DNA from: Omphiscola glabra | Taxonomy: Eukaryota; Mollusca; Gastropoda; Lymnaeidae | DNA length: 64,000 nucleotides | NCBI GenBank assembly: GCA_964017045.1 | Contig: OZ024799.1 | Span: forward strand, 30,205,596-30,269,595 | Direction: 5' to 3' | In this document: in pieces, positions 10,063-23,074 of the stretch | Numbering within the stretch: the stretch's first letter is position 1 | Layout of the letters: each line of letters opens with the position of its first letter | Notes under the pieces: generated by a model | Told to the model about the DNA's origin: nothing | The model's input: only the letters and a program-made list of their open reading frames with translations | Database searches by the model: none | Translations under genes and position numbers: made by a program

Positions 10063-10560
10063 GAAAAATAAGACATGGACATATGAGACCACAAAATACT
10101 GAAAAGAAGAAATACGGAGAACGAAAAATACTGGGAATAACGAAAATACTGACAACAACAGAAGTGGTGAGGGGAACAAATCACCGGGGAAAAGTCACAA
10201 ATTTTGATAGAACAAAAGTCAAAGAAAAACTTTTATTTGTAAGTCCATATTAATTTGTATTATATACTAAATATCAGTAAATTGAAGTAAGGGATGGCTC
10301 ATTAGGATCGTAGTTTGATTCTCCTCTGGGATTGCATATTTGTGTGGGTTATTTCTGTTATGTATACAAATTAAAATCATACATTTAATTCTATTATTTA
10401 TTCATAATCAGTTAAATTGTAATGCATGAAGCTTATAATCACAAATATTGCAGGATGTATAACAACAATAAATGGTAGTAAGCGATGGTGCAAAGATTGT
10501 AGGCGTGGAGGAAACAAAAAGTCAATGGAAAAAAAATATCACAGTGAATTTTTTCCTGTG
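10063..10560. mobile_element. fragments of the GTCAC element
   Basis: GGGGAAAAGTCACAAATTTT near 10188, GATTGTAGGCGTGG near 10496 and CCTGTGACTTTTC near 10554 are the marker motifs seen at the ends of better-preserved copies. Boundaries cannot be set. Confidence 0.4.
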
Positions 10561-11040
10561 ACTTTTCTTTTTCCTGACATATTTTGTGACTTTTTATTCC
10601 GCTCCCCCACCGACACACCTCCAGCGATACTTATCACTGCATATATATTTGTGTATATTAGTCTAACTATTCATCTGATGTTTGTTAGTTTCTCCTTATC
10701 TATTTTGATTCTGTTTACTGATATTTAGTTTAAAATAAACATCTATGTGGAATTACAAATAAAATTACTGTTAATAAAAAGGTTTTCTGTGCCTCTTTTG
10801 ATTACAATCGTATCAAACACGGGGAAGGTGCATTTCATAAGACACCAATCACCCATAATGCGCCAATGATTCCAATCACCCATGCCTGCAAGACACCAAT
10901 CACCAAATAATTTTAACTAACGATAAAACAAAACCAAAACGTTTCAACTAAATAACTCCTCCAGCGGACAACATCAAGAAATAACAACATTTTCTTTTTC
11001 AAAAGTAGTTATTGTAAAAGCGTAATGCTACATCTAAGTT
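10561..11040. other. no recognised gene
   Basis: AT-rich sequence with three short echoes of CACCAATCACC between about 10842 and 10910. Nothing else was identified. Confidence 0.5.
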
Positions 11041-11345
11041 ACAATGTCCAGAAAGGTCTCAAAAAACCTTTTTTGGGTTTCGATGTTCAGTTTGAATTTT
11101 GTTTCCCCCTTTTTTCCGGTGATGGGAAAAAAAGTTACAGTCCCGGAAAAAGTCATATAGGAAATTAGTAAAACCCTGTAAGGTTAAACCTGATAAAAGG
11201 AACGCAACAAAACAACGAACGTGTCGGCAGGAAGCCTTCATCAGCGAACAAACAGAAACACGAATAAAATTAAAAAAGAAAAAGTCACAAGTTTTGATAT
11301 AAAAAAAGTCACAAGAAAAAAGTAACAATATATATACAATATATA
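11041..11345 (-). mobile_element. Penelope-like terminal segment with GTCAC motifs
   Basis: AAGGTTAAACCTGA, GGAACGCAACAAAACAACGA and CAGGAAGCCTTC match segments at 23085, 34650 and, in reverse, 36870. GAAAAAGTCACAAG repeats follow. The minus strand carries the hammerhead-like core described at 11217. Confidence 0.6.
11217..11244 (-). ncRNA. hammerhead-like motif, variant core
   Basis: Minus-strand CTGATGA, a GGC-loop-GCC stem and GACACGTTCG. The CUGAUGA box and stem II are intact, but the conserved GAAA reads GACA, which changes core base A14. This should abolish self-cleavage if it is a hammerhead relic. Confidence 0.35.
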
Positions 11346-12249
11346 AACTACAAACTCCCACGTGTTTCTAGATCTTCGTTAGGGGCCCGGCATTATAGGG
11401 CCCATGGCCAGTGGAGCTCCCATTTATTGTGATTCAATCTTAAATGTACGTATTTATGTGCTTTATGCATAAATGCGTATGAATAAATTATTTTACAAAA
11501 TATGTTCATTATAATGTGGATACGTTCTCAAAATAACCAATACCTATTGAACCCCAAACAATAATCGATTCACGAACCGAAAGAGCCACCGTAAAGTTTT
11601 ATTTAATGTTTTGAAACAATAAACATATAACATATGGACTTGACTTACAACTATAATTGCATAAACACTGACACATAAGAGTTGATATAAAACATATAAA
11701 CTATTGTGACTTTTTCTCTGACATTTTTTTTGCTGCGTCTTTTTTTCCTGTGTTTTTTTTTTTAATGTTGTTTTTTTATTTATTTTATCCTAAAAACGTT
11801 TTCCCAAAGTCCACCGATCTTTTTGCGCAAATAAATTGAGACTTGATTTTGATACCGTCTGTGTAGTTGGAGGAATTTAAGAACCCAATTGTCAAGTGCC
11901 GAATTTCAAAACGTTCCAGGTGCCCTCCCTCGAAACACGCCTCTGCATGAAGTGGTCACCCCTTCCCTCCCCTCCCCCACCCCATTATCTTAGTTCGTCA
12001 CATTTCAACACTAAGCCACGTGCTCACAACGCGTGGTGCAGACATAATGCCGTGTTGCTACACGTTTGACTGGAGCAATTACCACACTATCACCAATTGG
12101 GGTGGTGATACCACACAGGGCGCCCATTTCTGTTTGGACTGGCCAACAAAGCCGACAGGATGAACACCCCCCCCCACCCCCGTAACCGTAATCAAGTTTT
12201 AACGACCCCCCTGACGTCATCGACAAACGTTGTGATCTGACCTTGAACA
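11346..12249. other. no gene; GTCAC-type fragment near 11700
   Basis: TTGTGACTTTTTCTCTGACA at about 11704 is another marker of the GTCAC family, with a T-rich tail. The remaining sequence shows no supported feature. C-runs occur near 11960-11990 and 12168-12182. Confidence 0.45.
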
Positions 12250-12427
12250 CGTTCTGGTCTAGCGAATGGCTGGTCTAGCTAATGGCTGCTCTAGCAAATA
12301 TCTGGTTTAGCGAATGTTTTGTCTAGCGAATGCCGAATGTCTGATCTAACTAATGGCTAGTCTAGCTAATGGCTAGTCTAGCTAATGCCTGGTCTAGCTA
12401 ATGGCTGGTCTAGCTAATGGCTGGTCT
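12250..12427. repeat. 16-bp minisatellite, CTGGTCTAGCTAATGG
   Basis: About 11 copies. The left half is divergent (AGCGAATG, AGCAAATA) and the right half uniform, so recent amplification was one-sided. Confidence 0.95.
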
Positions 12428-12610
12428 TATTTAAGTATAGCAAATGTATGTGATTTTCGGGGGGTTTCCTCCAAAGCAGATATTCCCAAATTAGTCGTTC
12501 GCGGATCAGCACCGGTTCTCGAGCCTTAGGTTGCCTGTACGCTCAACGTGAAGCTGGAAACGGGATAAACGTTCAGTAAAGTTTAACACCCATCCTTCCA
12601 TCCTTTTGGT

Positions 12611-13260
12611 GCTACGGTGAGCGGGAAAAAAAGTCACAGAAAATAAATCAGATATCAAATAACTCCTGACAATTTTGGGGAACAAATTAATTATCTTTCC
12701 TTGGTGACAACAATGAGTTTTAGTGTGTGATTGTACAACAGCATGTCAAGCAGCACCTTTGTAAAGTCTCCCTATCAGATTGGAGAACAAACTAATTTTT
12801 ATAGATTTCTGTCTAAAGCCGCATTGACCACATTCAGGCTTTTATTGGTTTGTCTAGATATAGCTACCATTAAACTAGTAAAATATTGCAATGCCCCTTG
12901 CTTTCTTTTGATTCTGTGCTATGTGAGATGGATAGGGGAGCATCACATCCCTATCGTGTTGGGAAAGAGCTTACTCTCGACCCAATCTCTTACTATCATT
13001 TATTGCTATTCAGTCTGTAATATTTCATGCTTATTAACATCCTGCATGGCAATTTATGAACAATTTTTTATAATTCATAGCATTTAATGTGTGATTACAA
13101 TGTGTGTGCTTAACACAACACAACACACACGTTTGATCCCAATCGAGAATCGAAATACAATCCTACAGTGAGCCTCCATTTACTTCCATTATAATTGATC
13201 TATAAGAAACATTTATAATTTATAGTATATGGTCTTGCACATAATATTAATAATTAAAAT
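12611..13260 (+). mobile_element. GTCAC element, copy I
   Basis: It starts with GTGAGCGGGAAAAAAAGTCA and continues with blocks also found in other copies: GGGAACAAATTAAT, GCATTGACCACATT, GCAATGCCCCTTGCTTTC, AGCTTACTCTC and TATTCAGTCTGTAATA. This copy has no array at the internal site, which makes it a useful empty reference for copies II and IV. No reading frame fits a transposase. Confidence 0.65.
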
Positions 13261-13315
13261 TAAATGTTTTTCTTTGACTTTTTTCCAGCTCACCGGTTTA
13301 TTCTCCATTAACATT

Positions 13316-13474
13316 CAATTACTGGTGTCGTTGTTGGTGTCGTTGTTGGTGTTGCTGTTGTTGGTGTCGTTGTTGGTGTTGCTGTTGTTGGTGTCGTTGT
13401 TGATGTCGTTGTTGGTGTTGCTGTTGTTGGTGTCGTTGTTGGTGTCGTTGTTGGTGTTGCTGTCGTTGGTGTTT
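13316..13474. repeat. GTTGTTGGTGTC-type trinucleotide-rich repeat
   Basis: Imperfect GTT/GTC/GGT/CTG repeats with sub-periods of 12 to 39 bases. Frames on both strands are open only because of the triplet structure. Confidence 0.9.
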
Positions 13475-13516
13475 CCACATCTTCAAACAACCCACAATGT
13501 GTTCTATTTTGACCTC

Positions 13517-13857
13517 ACGGAAGTGATGCAAGATCATTGCTCAGTATACGGAAGTGATGCAAGATCATTGCTCAGTATACGGAAGTGATGCAAGATCATT
13601 GCTCAGTATACGGAAGTGATGCAATATCATTGCTCAGTATACGGAAGTGATGCAAGATCATTGCTCAGTATACGGAAGTGATGCAATATCATTGCTCAGT
13701 ATACGGAAGTGATGCAAGATCATTGCTCAGTATACGGAAGTGATGCAAGATCATTGCTCAGTATACGGAAGTCATGCAAGATCATTGCTCAGTATACGGA
13801 AGTGATGCAAGATCATTGCTCAGTATACGGAAGTGATGCAAGATCATTGCTCAGTAT
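13517..13857. repeat. 31-bp minisatellite, 11 copies
   Basis: Near-identical units carrying GGAAGTGATGCAAGATCATT and GCTCAGTATAC. Two units have CAATATCATT, and they are spaced two units apart. Confidence 0.97.
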
Positions 13858-14204
13858 TTTACAAACTTGACTTAACAAGCGAAGTTATATCTTCCTAAAA
13901 TGGTTTTTAATGAAATTTGACCGAGTTCAGCACTCCATGAAGAATATTTACTAACAAACATCAGCCTAAGAATGTTTAGATTCAGCTTTACTTACAAATG
14001 TGTGCGTGTGTGTTCGAGTGAGCACTGAATGGTACCACATAATGTGCGGGTGGGGTGGTGTGAATGAGTTTGTGAGTGGGTGGGGCTTAAGCGTGTATGG
14101 ACCCCTGGTATTGAACTAGATATCAGCATAGCGCCAACTGCTCCGCCGTGATGGTGGCACTCCTGGGTGCCCGTGGGCCTGGTCATAAATGGGTTAGCGG
14201 GGAC
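13858..14204. other. no recognised feature
   Basis: No supported gene. GTGTGTG and GTGGGGTGG stretches occur near 14000-14085. Confidence 0.45.
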
Positions 14205-17200
14205 AAAAGCCACAGGACTAAATTCACGGGAAAAAGTCTTGGATAAGAGTCACAATTTTTTCTCTGAAAAATTAAAGCCTGTTTTTTTTTTTTTTTTTTA
14301 ATGAAATTCAGACACATTGATTATGAGTTTAAATGTGACAATTTAAAACCAAAAATGGCGAAAGCAACGACAATGAATTTTGGTGTGATTGTAGGTATTT
14401 GATTGTACAACAGCCCGGAGGGTGGGAGACGCGCATTGGTACATTCTGACAAGATTAGGTAGCTAATGATTTTCTAAATTAAAACTATGTTGTTTTTGTT
14501 GTTGTCTAGAACTGCATTGACCACATTGAATTCATTGATCCGTCTACAGTACACGAACCGTATACCGGGTCCCACAGTGCAACGCGCCTTACTTTGCTTT
14601 GATTACATTCTTAGTATCTGAGAAGTGTGGGCTCGATTCTTTCAAACCACACACACACACACACACCACTCCCTAACAAAATAAAATCATATTTCACCCC
14701 GAGCAAAAAATCGCACCACGATCCTACCTACTGGACGAGATGTTAATATGGCGTCATCTCTTACTCCTGTCGAGATGTCAATATGGCGTCATCTCTTACT
14801 CCTGTCGAGATGTCAATATGGCGTCATCTCTTACTCCTGTCGAGATGTCAATATGGCGTCATCTCTTACTCCTGTCGAGATGTTAATATGGCGTCATCTC
14901 TTACTCCTGTCGAGATGTTAATATGGCGTCATCTCTTACTCCTGTCGAGATGTTAATATGGCGTCATCTCTTACTCCTGTCGAGATGTCAATATGGCGTC
15001 ATCTCTTACTCCTGTCGAGATGTTAATATGGCGTCATCTCTTACTCCTGTCGAGATGTCAATATGGCGTCATCTCTTACTCCTGTCGAGATGTTAATATG
15101 GCGTCATCTCTTACTCCTGTCGAGATGTTAATATGGCGTCATCTCTTACTCCTGTCGAGATGTTAATATGGCGTCATCTCTTACTCCTGTCGAGATGTTA
15201 ATATGGCGTCATCTCTTACTCCTGTCGAGATGTCAATATGGCGTCATCTCTTACTCCTGTCGAGATGTCAATATGGCGTCATCTCTTACTCCTGTCGAGA
15301 TGTCAATATGGCGTCATCTCTTACTCCTGTCGAGATGTCAATATGGCGTCATCTCTTACTCCTGTCGAGATGTCAATATGGCGTCATCTCTTACTCCTGT
15401 CGAGATGTCAATATGGCGTCATCTCTTACTCCTGTCGAGATGTCAATATGGCGTCATCTCTTACTCCTGTCGAGATGTCAATATGGCGCCATCTCTTACT
15501 CCTGTCGAGATGTCAATATGGCGTCATCTCTTACTCCTGTCGAGATGTCAATATGGCGCCATCTCTTACTCCTGTCGAGATGTCAATATGGCGCCATCTC
15601 TTACTCCTGTCGAGATGTCAATATGGCGTCATCTCTTACTCCTGTCGAGATGTCAATATGGCGTCATCTCTTACTCCTGTCGAGATGTCAATATGGCGCC
15701 ATCTCTTACTCCTGTCGAGATGTCAATATGGCGTCATCTCTTACTCCTGTCGAGATGTCAATATGGCGCCATCTCTTACTCCTGTCGAGATGTCAATATG
15801 GCGCCATCTCTTACTCCTGTCGAGATGTCAATATGGCGTCATCTCTTACTCCTGTCGAGATGTCAATATGGCGTCATCTCTTACTCCTGTCGAGATGTCA
15901 ATATGGCGTCATCTCTTACTCCTGTCGAGATGTCAATATGGCGTCATCTCTTACTCCTGTCGAGATGTCAATATGGCGCCATCTCTTACTCCTGTCGAGA
16001 TGTCAATATGGCGTCATCTCTTACTCCTGTCGAGATGTCAATATGGCGCCATCTCTTACTCCTGTCGAGATGTCAATATGGCGCCATCTCTTACTCCTGT
16101 CGAGATGTCAATATGGCGTCATCTCTTACTCCTGTCGAGATGTCAATATGGCGTCATCTCTTACTCCTGTCGAGATGTCAATATGGCGCCATCTCTTACT
16201 CCTGTCGAGATGTCAATATGGCGTCATCTCTTACTCCTGTCGAGATGTCAATATGGCGCCATCTCTTACTCCTGTCGAGATGTCAATATGGCGCCATCTC
16301 TTACTCCTGTCGAGATGTCAATATGGCGTCATCTCTTACTCCTGTCGAGATGTCAATATGGCGTCATCTCTTACTCCTGTCGAGATGTCAATATGGCGTC
16401 ATCTCTTACTCCTGTCGAGATGTCAATATGGCGTCATCTCTTACTCCTGTCGAGATGTCAATATGGCGTCATCTCTTACTCCTGTCGAGATGTCAATATG
16501 GCGTCATCTCTTACTCCTGTCGAGATGTCAATATGGCGTCATCTCTTACTCCTGTCGAGATGTCAATATGGCGTCATCTCTTACTCCTGTCGAGATGTCA
16601 ATATGGCGTCATCTCTTACTCCTGTCGAGATGTCAATATGGCGTCATCTCTTACTCCTGTCGAGATGTCAATATGGCGTCATCTCTTACTCCTGTCGAGA
16701 TGTCAATATGGCGTCATCTCTTACTCCTGTCGAGATGTCAATATGGCGTCATCTCTTACTCCTGTCGAGATGTCAATATGGCGTCATCTCTTACTCCTGT
16801 CGAGATGTCAATATGGCGTCATCTCTTACTCCTGTCGAGATGTCAATATGGCGTCATCTCTTACTCCTGTCGAGATGTCAATATGGCGTCATCTCTTACT
16901 CCTGTCGAGATGTCAATATGGCGTCATCTCTTACTCCTGTCGAGATGTCAATATGGCGTCATCTCTTACTCCTGTCGAGATGTCAATATGGCGTCATCTC
17001 TTACTCCTGTCGAGATGTCAATATGGCGTCATCTCTTACTCCTGTCGAGATGTCAATATGGCGTCATCTCTTACTCCTGTCGAGATGTCAATATGGCGTC
17101 ATCTCTTACTCCTGTCGAGATGTCAATATGGCGTCATCTCTTACTCCTGTCGAGATGTCAATATGGCGCCATCTCTTACTCCTGTCGAGATGTCAATATG

Positions 17201-17770
17201 GCGTCATCTCTTACTCCTGTCGAGATGTCAATATGGCGTCATCTCTTACTCCTGTCGAGATGTCAATATGGCGTCATCTCTTACTCCTGTCGAGATGTCA
17301 ATATGGCGTCATCTCTTACTCCTGTCGAGATGTCAATATGGCGTCATCTCTTACTCCTGTCGAGATGTCAATATGGCGCCATCTCTTACTCCTGTCGAGA
17401 TGTTAATATGGCGTCATCTCTTACTCCTGTCGAGATGTTAATATGGCGTCATCTCTTACTCCTGTTTATTGGTAGTCAATATTTTTAGTATTATAGTATA
17501 CGTATTTATTGGCTTCATCCATAACCAAAAAAAAACAAAAAATGAATAAAGCATGGCATGCAATTAAATGTGTGAATATTATAATATGCATGGAATCTAA
17601 AAATAACCAACAAATATTTAATTTCTAGCGAGAATCAATTCGTCAATCCGCCCTCTTAAATGACCCGCCGCCATTCTCCATTTACCATTATTCAGTTGAT
17701 AATCAGCATTTATATGGACCTACACTTACACAGATAATTACAGTTGATAAATAGTACAGCACAAATTGAC
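14205..17770 (+). mobile_element. GTCAC element, copy II, interrupted by a 35-bp array
   Basis: The left part carries GGGAAAAAGTCT, GTGATTGTAGG, CTGACAAGATTAGG, GCATTGACCACATTGA and CACGATCC. The right part carries AATGAATAAAGCATG, AATTAAATGTGTGA and GCCATTCTCCATTTACC. In other copies these halves are close together. Here the 2.7-kb 35-bp array lies between them, starting right after GGACGAG. Confidence 0.65.
14734..17465 (+). repeat. 35-bp satellite, about 78 copies
   Basis: Units contain CGAGATGTCAATATGGCG and TCATCTCTTACTCCTGT. Homogeneity is very high. Two diagnostic variants occur: TTAATATGG, found only near both ends (14742-15210 and after 17400), and GCGCC for GCGTC, arranged in a repeating pattern in the middle. 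The consensus has no stop codon on the + strand, so three frames of over 700 codons run through it, but these are not credible genes. Confidence 0.98.
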
Positions 17771-17792
17771 ACTGACACATACGACTTTATAC

Positions 17793-17980
17793 CAGCGGTT
17801 CTCAACCTGTGGGTCGCGAGCCCTCTTGGGGTCGAACGACCTTTACACAGAGGTCTATCAAGACCATCGGAAAATACACATTTGTAGAGTAGCAACGAAA
17901 ATAAATTTATGTTTTGGGGGTCATCACAACATGAGGACGGTACTAAAGGGTCGCGGCATTAGGAAAGTTGAGAACCACTG
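17793..17980 (-). mobile_element. hAT MITE, GGTTCTCAAC family, copy 2
   Basis: The ends are CAGCGGTTCTCAAC and GTTGAGAACCACTG, 188 bp apart. Flanks CTTTATAC and CTTTATAT match at 7 of 8. Internal order is reversed relative to the copies at 4223 and 60949. Confidence 0.9.
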
Positions 17981-18068
17981 CTTTATATATTATACATATG
18001 TTGTGATTTTTTTTAAATTTTAGTGACTCAACATTGAAACCACCCAGCATTCCAACGGATCAATGCGA

Positions 18069-21000
18069 CCCATAGGAAACACATAGGAAACACATAGGAA
18101 ACACATAGGAAACACATAGGAAACACGTAGGAAACACACAGGAAACACGTAGGAAACACATAGGAAACACATAGGAAACAAACACATAGGAAACACATAG
18201 GAAACACGTAGGAAACACATAGGAAACACATAGGAAACACATAGGAAACACATAGGAAACACGTAGGAAACACGTAGGAAACACATAGGAAACACATAGG
18301 AAACACATAGGAAACACATAGGAAACACGTAGGAAACACATAGGAAACACATAGGAAACACATAGGAAACACGTAGGAAACACATAGGAAACACATAGGA
18401 AACACGTAGGAAACACATAGGAAACACATAGGCAAACATAGGAAACACATAGGAAACACATAGGAAACACATAGGAAACGCATAGGAAACGCATTGGAAA
18501 CGCCTAGGAAACGCGTAGGAAACACATATGAAACACATAGGAAACACATGGGAAACGCATGGGAAACGCATGGGAAACGCATAGGAAACGCAAAGAAACG
18601 CATAGGAAACGCGTAGGAAACACATAGGAAACACATAGGAAACACATAGGAAACGCATAGGAAACACATAAGAAACACACAGGAAACGCATAGGAAACGC
18701 ATAGGAAACGCATAGGAAATGCATAGGAAACGCATAAGAAACATATATGAAACGCATAGGAAACACATAAGAAACACACAGGAAACGCATAGGAAACGCA
18801 TAGGAAACGCATAGGAAATGCATAGGAAACGCATAGGAAACACATATGAAACGCATAGGCAACACATAGGAAACACATAGGAAACACATATGAAACGCAT
18901 AGGAAACACATAGGAAACACATAGGAAACACATAGGAAACACATAGGAAACACATAGGAAACACATAGGAAACACATAGGAAACACGTAGGAAACACATA
19001 GAAAACACATAGGCAACACATAGGCAACACATAGGAAACACATAGGAAACACGTAGGAAACACATAGGAAACACATAGGAAACACATAGGAAACACATGG
19101 GAAACACATAGGAAACACATAGGAAACACATAGGAAACACGTAGGAAACACGTAGGAAACACGTAGGAAACACGTAGGAAACACATAGGAAACACATAGG
19201 AAACACATAGGAAACGCATAGGAAACGCCTAGGAAACGCGTAGGAAACACATAGGAAACACATAGGAAACACATAGGAAACACATGGGAAACGCATGGGA
19301 AACGCATGGGAAACGCATAGGAAACGCATAGGAAACGCATAGGAAACGCATAGGAAACACATAGGAAACACATAGGAAACGCATAGGAAACACATAGGAA
19401 ACACATAGGAAAAACATGGGAAACGCATGGGAAACGCATGGGAAACGCATGGGAAACGCATGGGAAACGCATAGGAAACGCATAGGAAACCCATAGGAAA
19501 CACATGGGAAACGCATGGGAAACGCATGGGAAACGCATGGGAAACGCATGGGAAACGCATAGGAAACGCAAAGAAACGCATAGGAAACGCATAGGAAACA
19601 CATAGGAAACACATAGGAAACGCATAGGAAACACGTAGGAAACACATAGGAAACACATAGGAAACGCATAGGAAACGCATAGGAAACGCCTAGGAAACGC
19701 GTAGGAAACACATAGGAAACACATAGGAAACACATAGGAAACACATGGGAAACGCATGGGAAACGCATGGGAAACGCATGGGAAACGCATAGGAAACGCA
19801 AAGAAACGCATAGGAAACGCATAGGAAACACATAAGAAACACACAGGAAACGCATAGGAAACGCATAGGAAACGCATAGGAAACGCATAGGAAACGCATA
19901 GGAAACGCATAGGAAATGCATAGGAAACGCATAGGAAACGCATAGGAAACGCATAGGAAACGCATAGGAAACACATATGAAACGCATAGGAAACACATAG
20001 GAAACAAACACATAGGAAACACATAGGAAACACATAGGAAACAGATAGGAAACAAACACATAGGAAACGCATAGGAAACGCATAGGAAACGCATAGGAAA
20101 CGCATAGGAAACACATATGAAACGCATAGGAAACACATAGGAAACAAACACATAGGAAACACATAGGAAACACATAGGAAACACATAGGAAACAAACACA
20201 TAGGAAACGCATAGGAAACACATAGGAAACAAACACATAGGAAACAAACACATAGGAAACACATAGGAAACAAACACATAGGAAACACATAGGAAACACA
20301 TAGGAAACACATAGGAAACAAACACATAGGAAACGCATAGGAAACACATAGGAAACAAACACATAGGAAACACATAGGAAACACATAGGAAACACATAGG
20401 AAACACATAGGAAACACATAGGAAACACGTAGGAAACACATAGAAAACACATAGGCAACACATAGGCAACACATAGGAAACACATAGGAAACACGTAGGA
20501 AACACATAGGAAACACATAGGAAACACATAGGAAACACATAGGAAACACATAGGAAACACATAGGAAACACATAGGAAACACGTAGGAAACACGTAGGAA
20601 ACACGTAGGAAACACATAGGAAACACATAGGAAACACATAGGAAACGCATAGGAAACGCCTAGGAAACACATAGGAAACACATAGGAAACACATAGGAAA
20701 CACATAGGAAACACATGGGAAACGCATGGGAAACGCATGGGAAACGCATAGGAAACGCATAGGAAACGCATAGGAAACGCATAGGAAACACATAGGAAAC
20801 ACATAGGAAACGCATAGGAAACACATAGGAAACACATAGGAAACACATGGGAAACGCATGGGAAACGCATGGGAAACGCATGGGAAACGCATGGGAAACG
20901 CATAGGAAACGCATAGGAAACGCATAGGAAACGCATAGGAAACACATAGGAAACACATAGGAAACGCATAGGAAACACGTAGGAAACACGTAGGAAACAC

Positions 21001-22431
21001 ATAGGAAACACATAGGAAACACATAGGAAACACATAGGAAACACATAGGAAACACATAGGAAACACATAGGAAACACGTAGGAAACACGTAGGAAACACG
21101 TAGGAAACACATAGGAAACACATAGGAAACACATAGGAAACGCATAGGAAACGCCTAGGAAACACATAGGAAACACATAGGAAACACATAGGAAACACAT
21201 AGGAAACACATGGGAAACGCATGGGAAACGCATAGGAAACGCATAGGAAACGCATAGGAAACGCATAGGAAACACATAGGAAACACATAGGAAACGCATA
21301 GGAAACACATAGGAAACACATAGGAAACACATGGGAAACGCATGGGAAACGCATGGGAAACGCATGGGAAACGCATGGGAAACGCATAGGAAACGCATAG
21401 GAAACCCATAGGAAACACATAGGAAACACATAGGAAACACATAGGAAACACATGGGAAACGCATGGGAAACGCATGGGAAACGCATGGGAAACGCATAGG
21501 AAACGCAAAGAAACGCATAGGAAACGCATAGGAAACACATAGGAAACGCATAGGAAACACGTAGGAAACACATAGGAAACACATAGGAAACGCATAGGAA
21601 ACGCATAGGAAACGCCTAGGAAACGCGTAGGAAACACATAGGAAACACATAGGAAACACATAGGAAACACATGGGAAACGCATGGGAAACGCATGGGAAA
21701 CGCATGGGAAACGCATAGGAAACGCAAAGAAACGCATAGGAAACGCATAGGAAACACATAAGAAACACACAGGAAACGCATAGGAAACGCATAGGAAACG
21801 CATAGGAAACGCATAGGAAACGCATAGGAAACGCATAGGAAATGCATAGGAAACGCATAGGAAACGCATAGGAAACGCATAGGAAACGCATAGGAAACAC
21901 ATATGAAACGCATAGGAAACACATAGGAAACACATAGGAAACGCATAGGAAACGCATAGGAAACACATAGGAAACACATAGGAAACACATAGGAAACACA
22001 TAGGAAACAAACACATAGGAAACACATAGGAAACGCATAGGAAACGCATAGGAAACGCATAGGAAACACATAGGAAACACATAGGAAACGCATAGGAAAC
22101 GCATAGGAAACACATAGGAAACAAACACATAGGAAACACATAGGAAACACATAGGAAACACATAGGAAACAAACACATAGGAAACGCATAGGAAACACAT
22201 ATGAAACAAACACATAGGAAACACATAGGAAACAAACACATAGGAAACACATAGGAAACAAACACATAGGAAACACATAGGAAACAAACACATAGGAAAC
22301 GCATAGGAAACACATAGGAAACAAACACATAGGAAACACATAGGAAACACATAGGAAACAAACACATAGGAAACACATAGGAAACACATAGGAAACACAT
22401 AGGAAACACATAGGAAACACATAGGAAACAC
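18069..22431. repeat. 11-bp minisatellite, about 4.4 kb
   Basis: Close to 400 units of ATAGGAAACAC with variants ATAGGAAACGC, ATGGGAAACGC, GTAGGAAACAC and a 15-base form ATAGGAAACAAACAC. A rare CCTAGG variant occurs at about 18501, 19226, 19687, 20657, 21152 and 21613. The 461-base spacing appears twice, which shows long higher-order units. The minus strand is free of stops, so frames of up to 1354 codons (CFLCVSYVFPM repeats) cover it. Confidence 0.98.
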
Positions 22432-22765
22432 TGAAAGAAACCAGACTCATACAAACTGTCTCGTTGGTCACCTCCTGGAAGTATGGTAGGTATTCCCCAC
22501 GGCCCCCCACTCCCCTTACCCTCATTCATTCTAGTGGTCCATCTTGAAAAGTTTGAAGGCCATCCCACAAAGTAGGTTGGAGTGCCGTGACCTACGCGCC
22601 ATTACTGACCCAATTTCTCACTGACCCAGGGCAAGCAGTTTCGCGCCATTTTAATGATTGCGACCCCCCCCCCCTCCTCAGTAAGAATCACCCCCGCCGC
22701 CCCAAAACCATTTTCTCCACCAAAAGGTTTGGTGCCTGGGGAAATGCCCAGTGAAGAGGTCATTC
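22432..22765. other. no recognised gene
   Basis: Moderately GC-rich sequence with a C-run near 22665-22676 and GCGCCATT repeated twice (22597 and 22643). No gene is supported. Confidence 0.4.
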
Positions 22766-22975
22766 TACAAGATGGCATTCAACAAGATGGCATTCAACAA
22801 GATGGCATACAACAAGATGGCATTCAACAAGATGGCATTCAACAAGATGGCATACAACAAGATGGCATTCAACAAGATGGCATACAACAAGATGGCATTC
22901 AACAAGATGGCATACAACAATATGGCATTCAACAAGATGGCATTCAACAAGATGGCATTCAACAAGATGGCATTT
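22766..22975. repeat. 15-bp minisatellite, CAAGATGGCATTCAA
   Basis: Fourteen copies with a T/A alternation (GGCATTC or GGCATAC). Open frames on both strands are due to the 3-divisible period. Confidence 0.97.
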
Positions 22976-23074
22976 ATTCAGGACGCGTCCATCATAGTCG
23001 AGAGTATTGAGAGTGACGTCACAATGGTCTGAAGGGTAATAAGGGGAGAGACTGCAATCAGGTTAGCAAAATAG

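Noticed and set aside
15168..17488. Three + strand open frames of more than 700 codons
   Set aside because: All come from a 35-bp unit without stop codons. The same peptide appears in three phases, so this is repeat DNA and not a gene.
18020..22568. Minus-strand open frames of up to 1354 codons
   Set aside because: The 11-bp unit is stop-free in every minus-strand frame, giving the same peptide repeatedly. There is no start context, splice signal or non-repeat domain.
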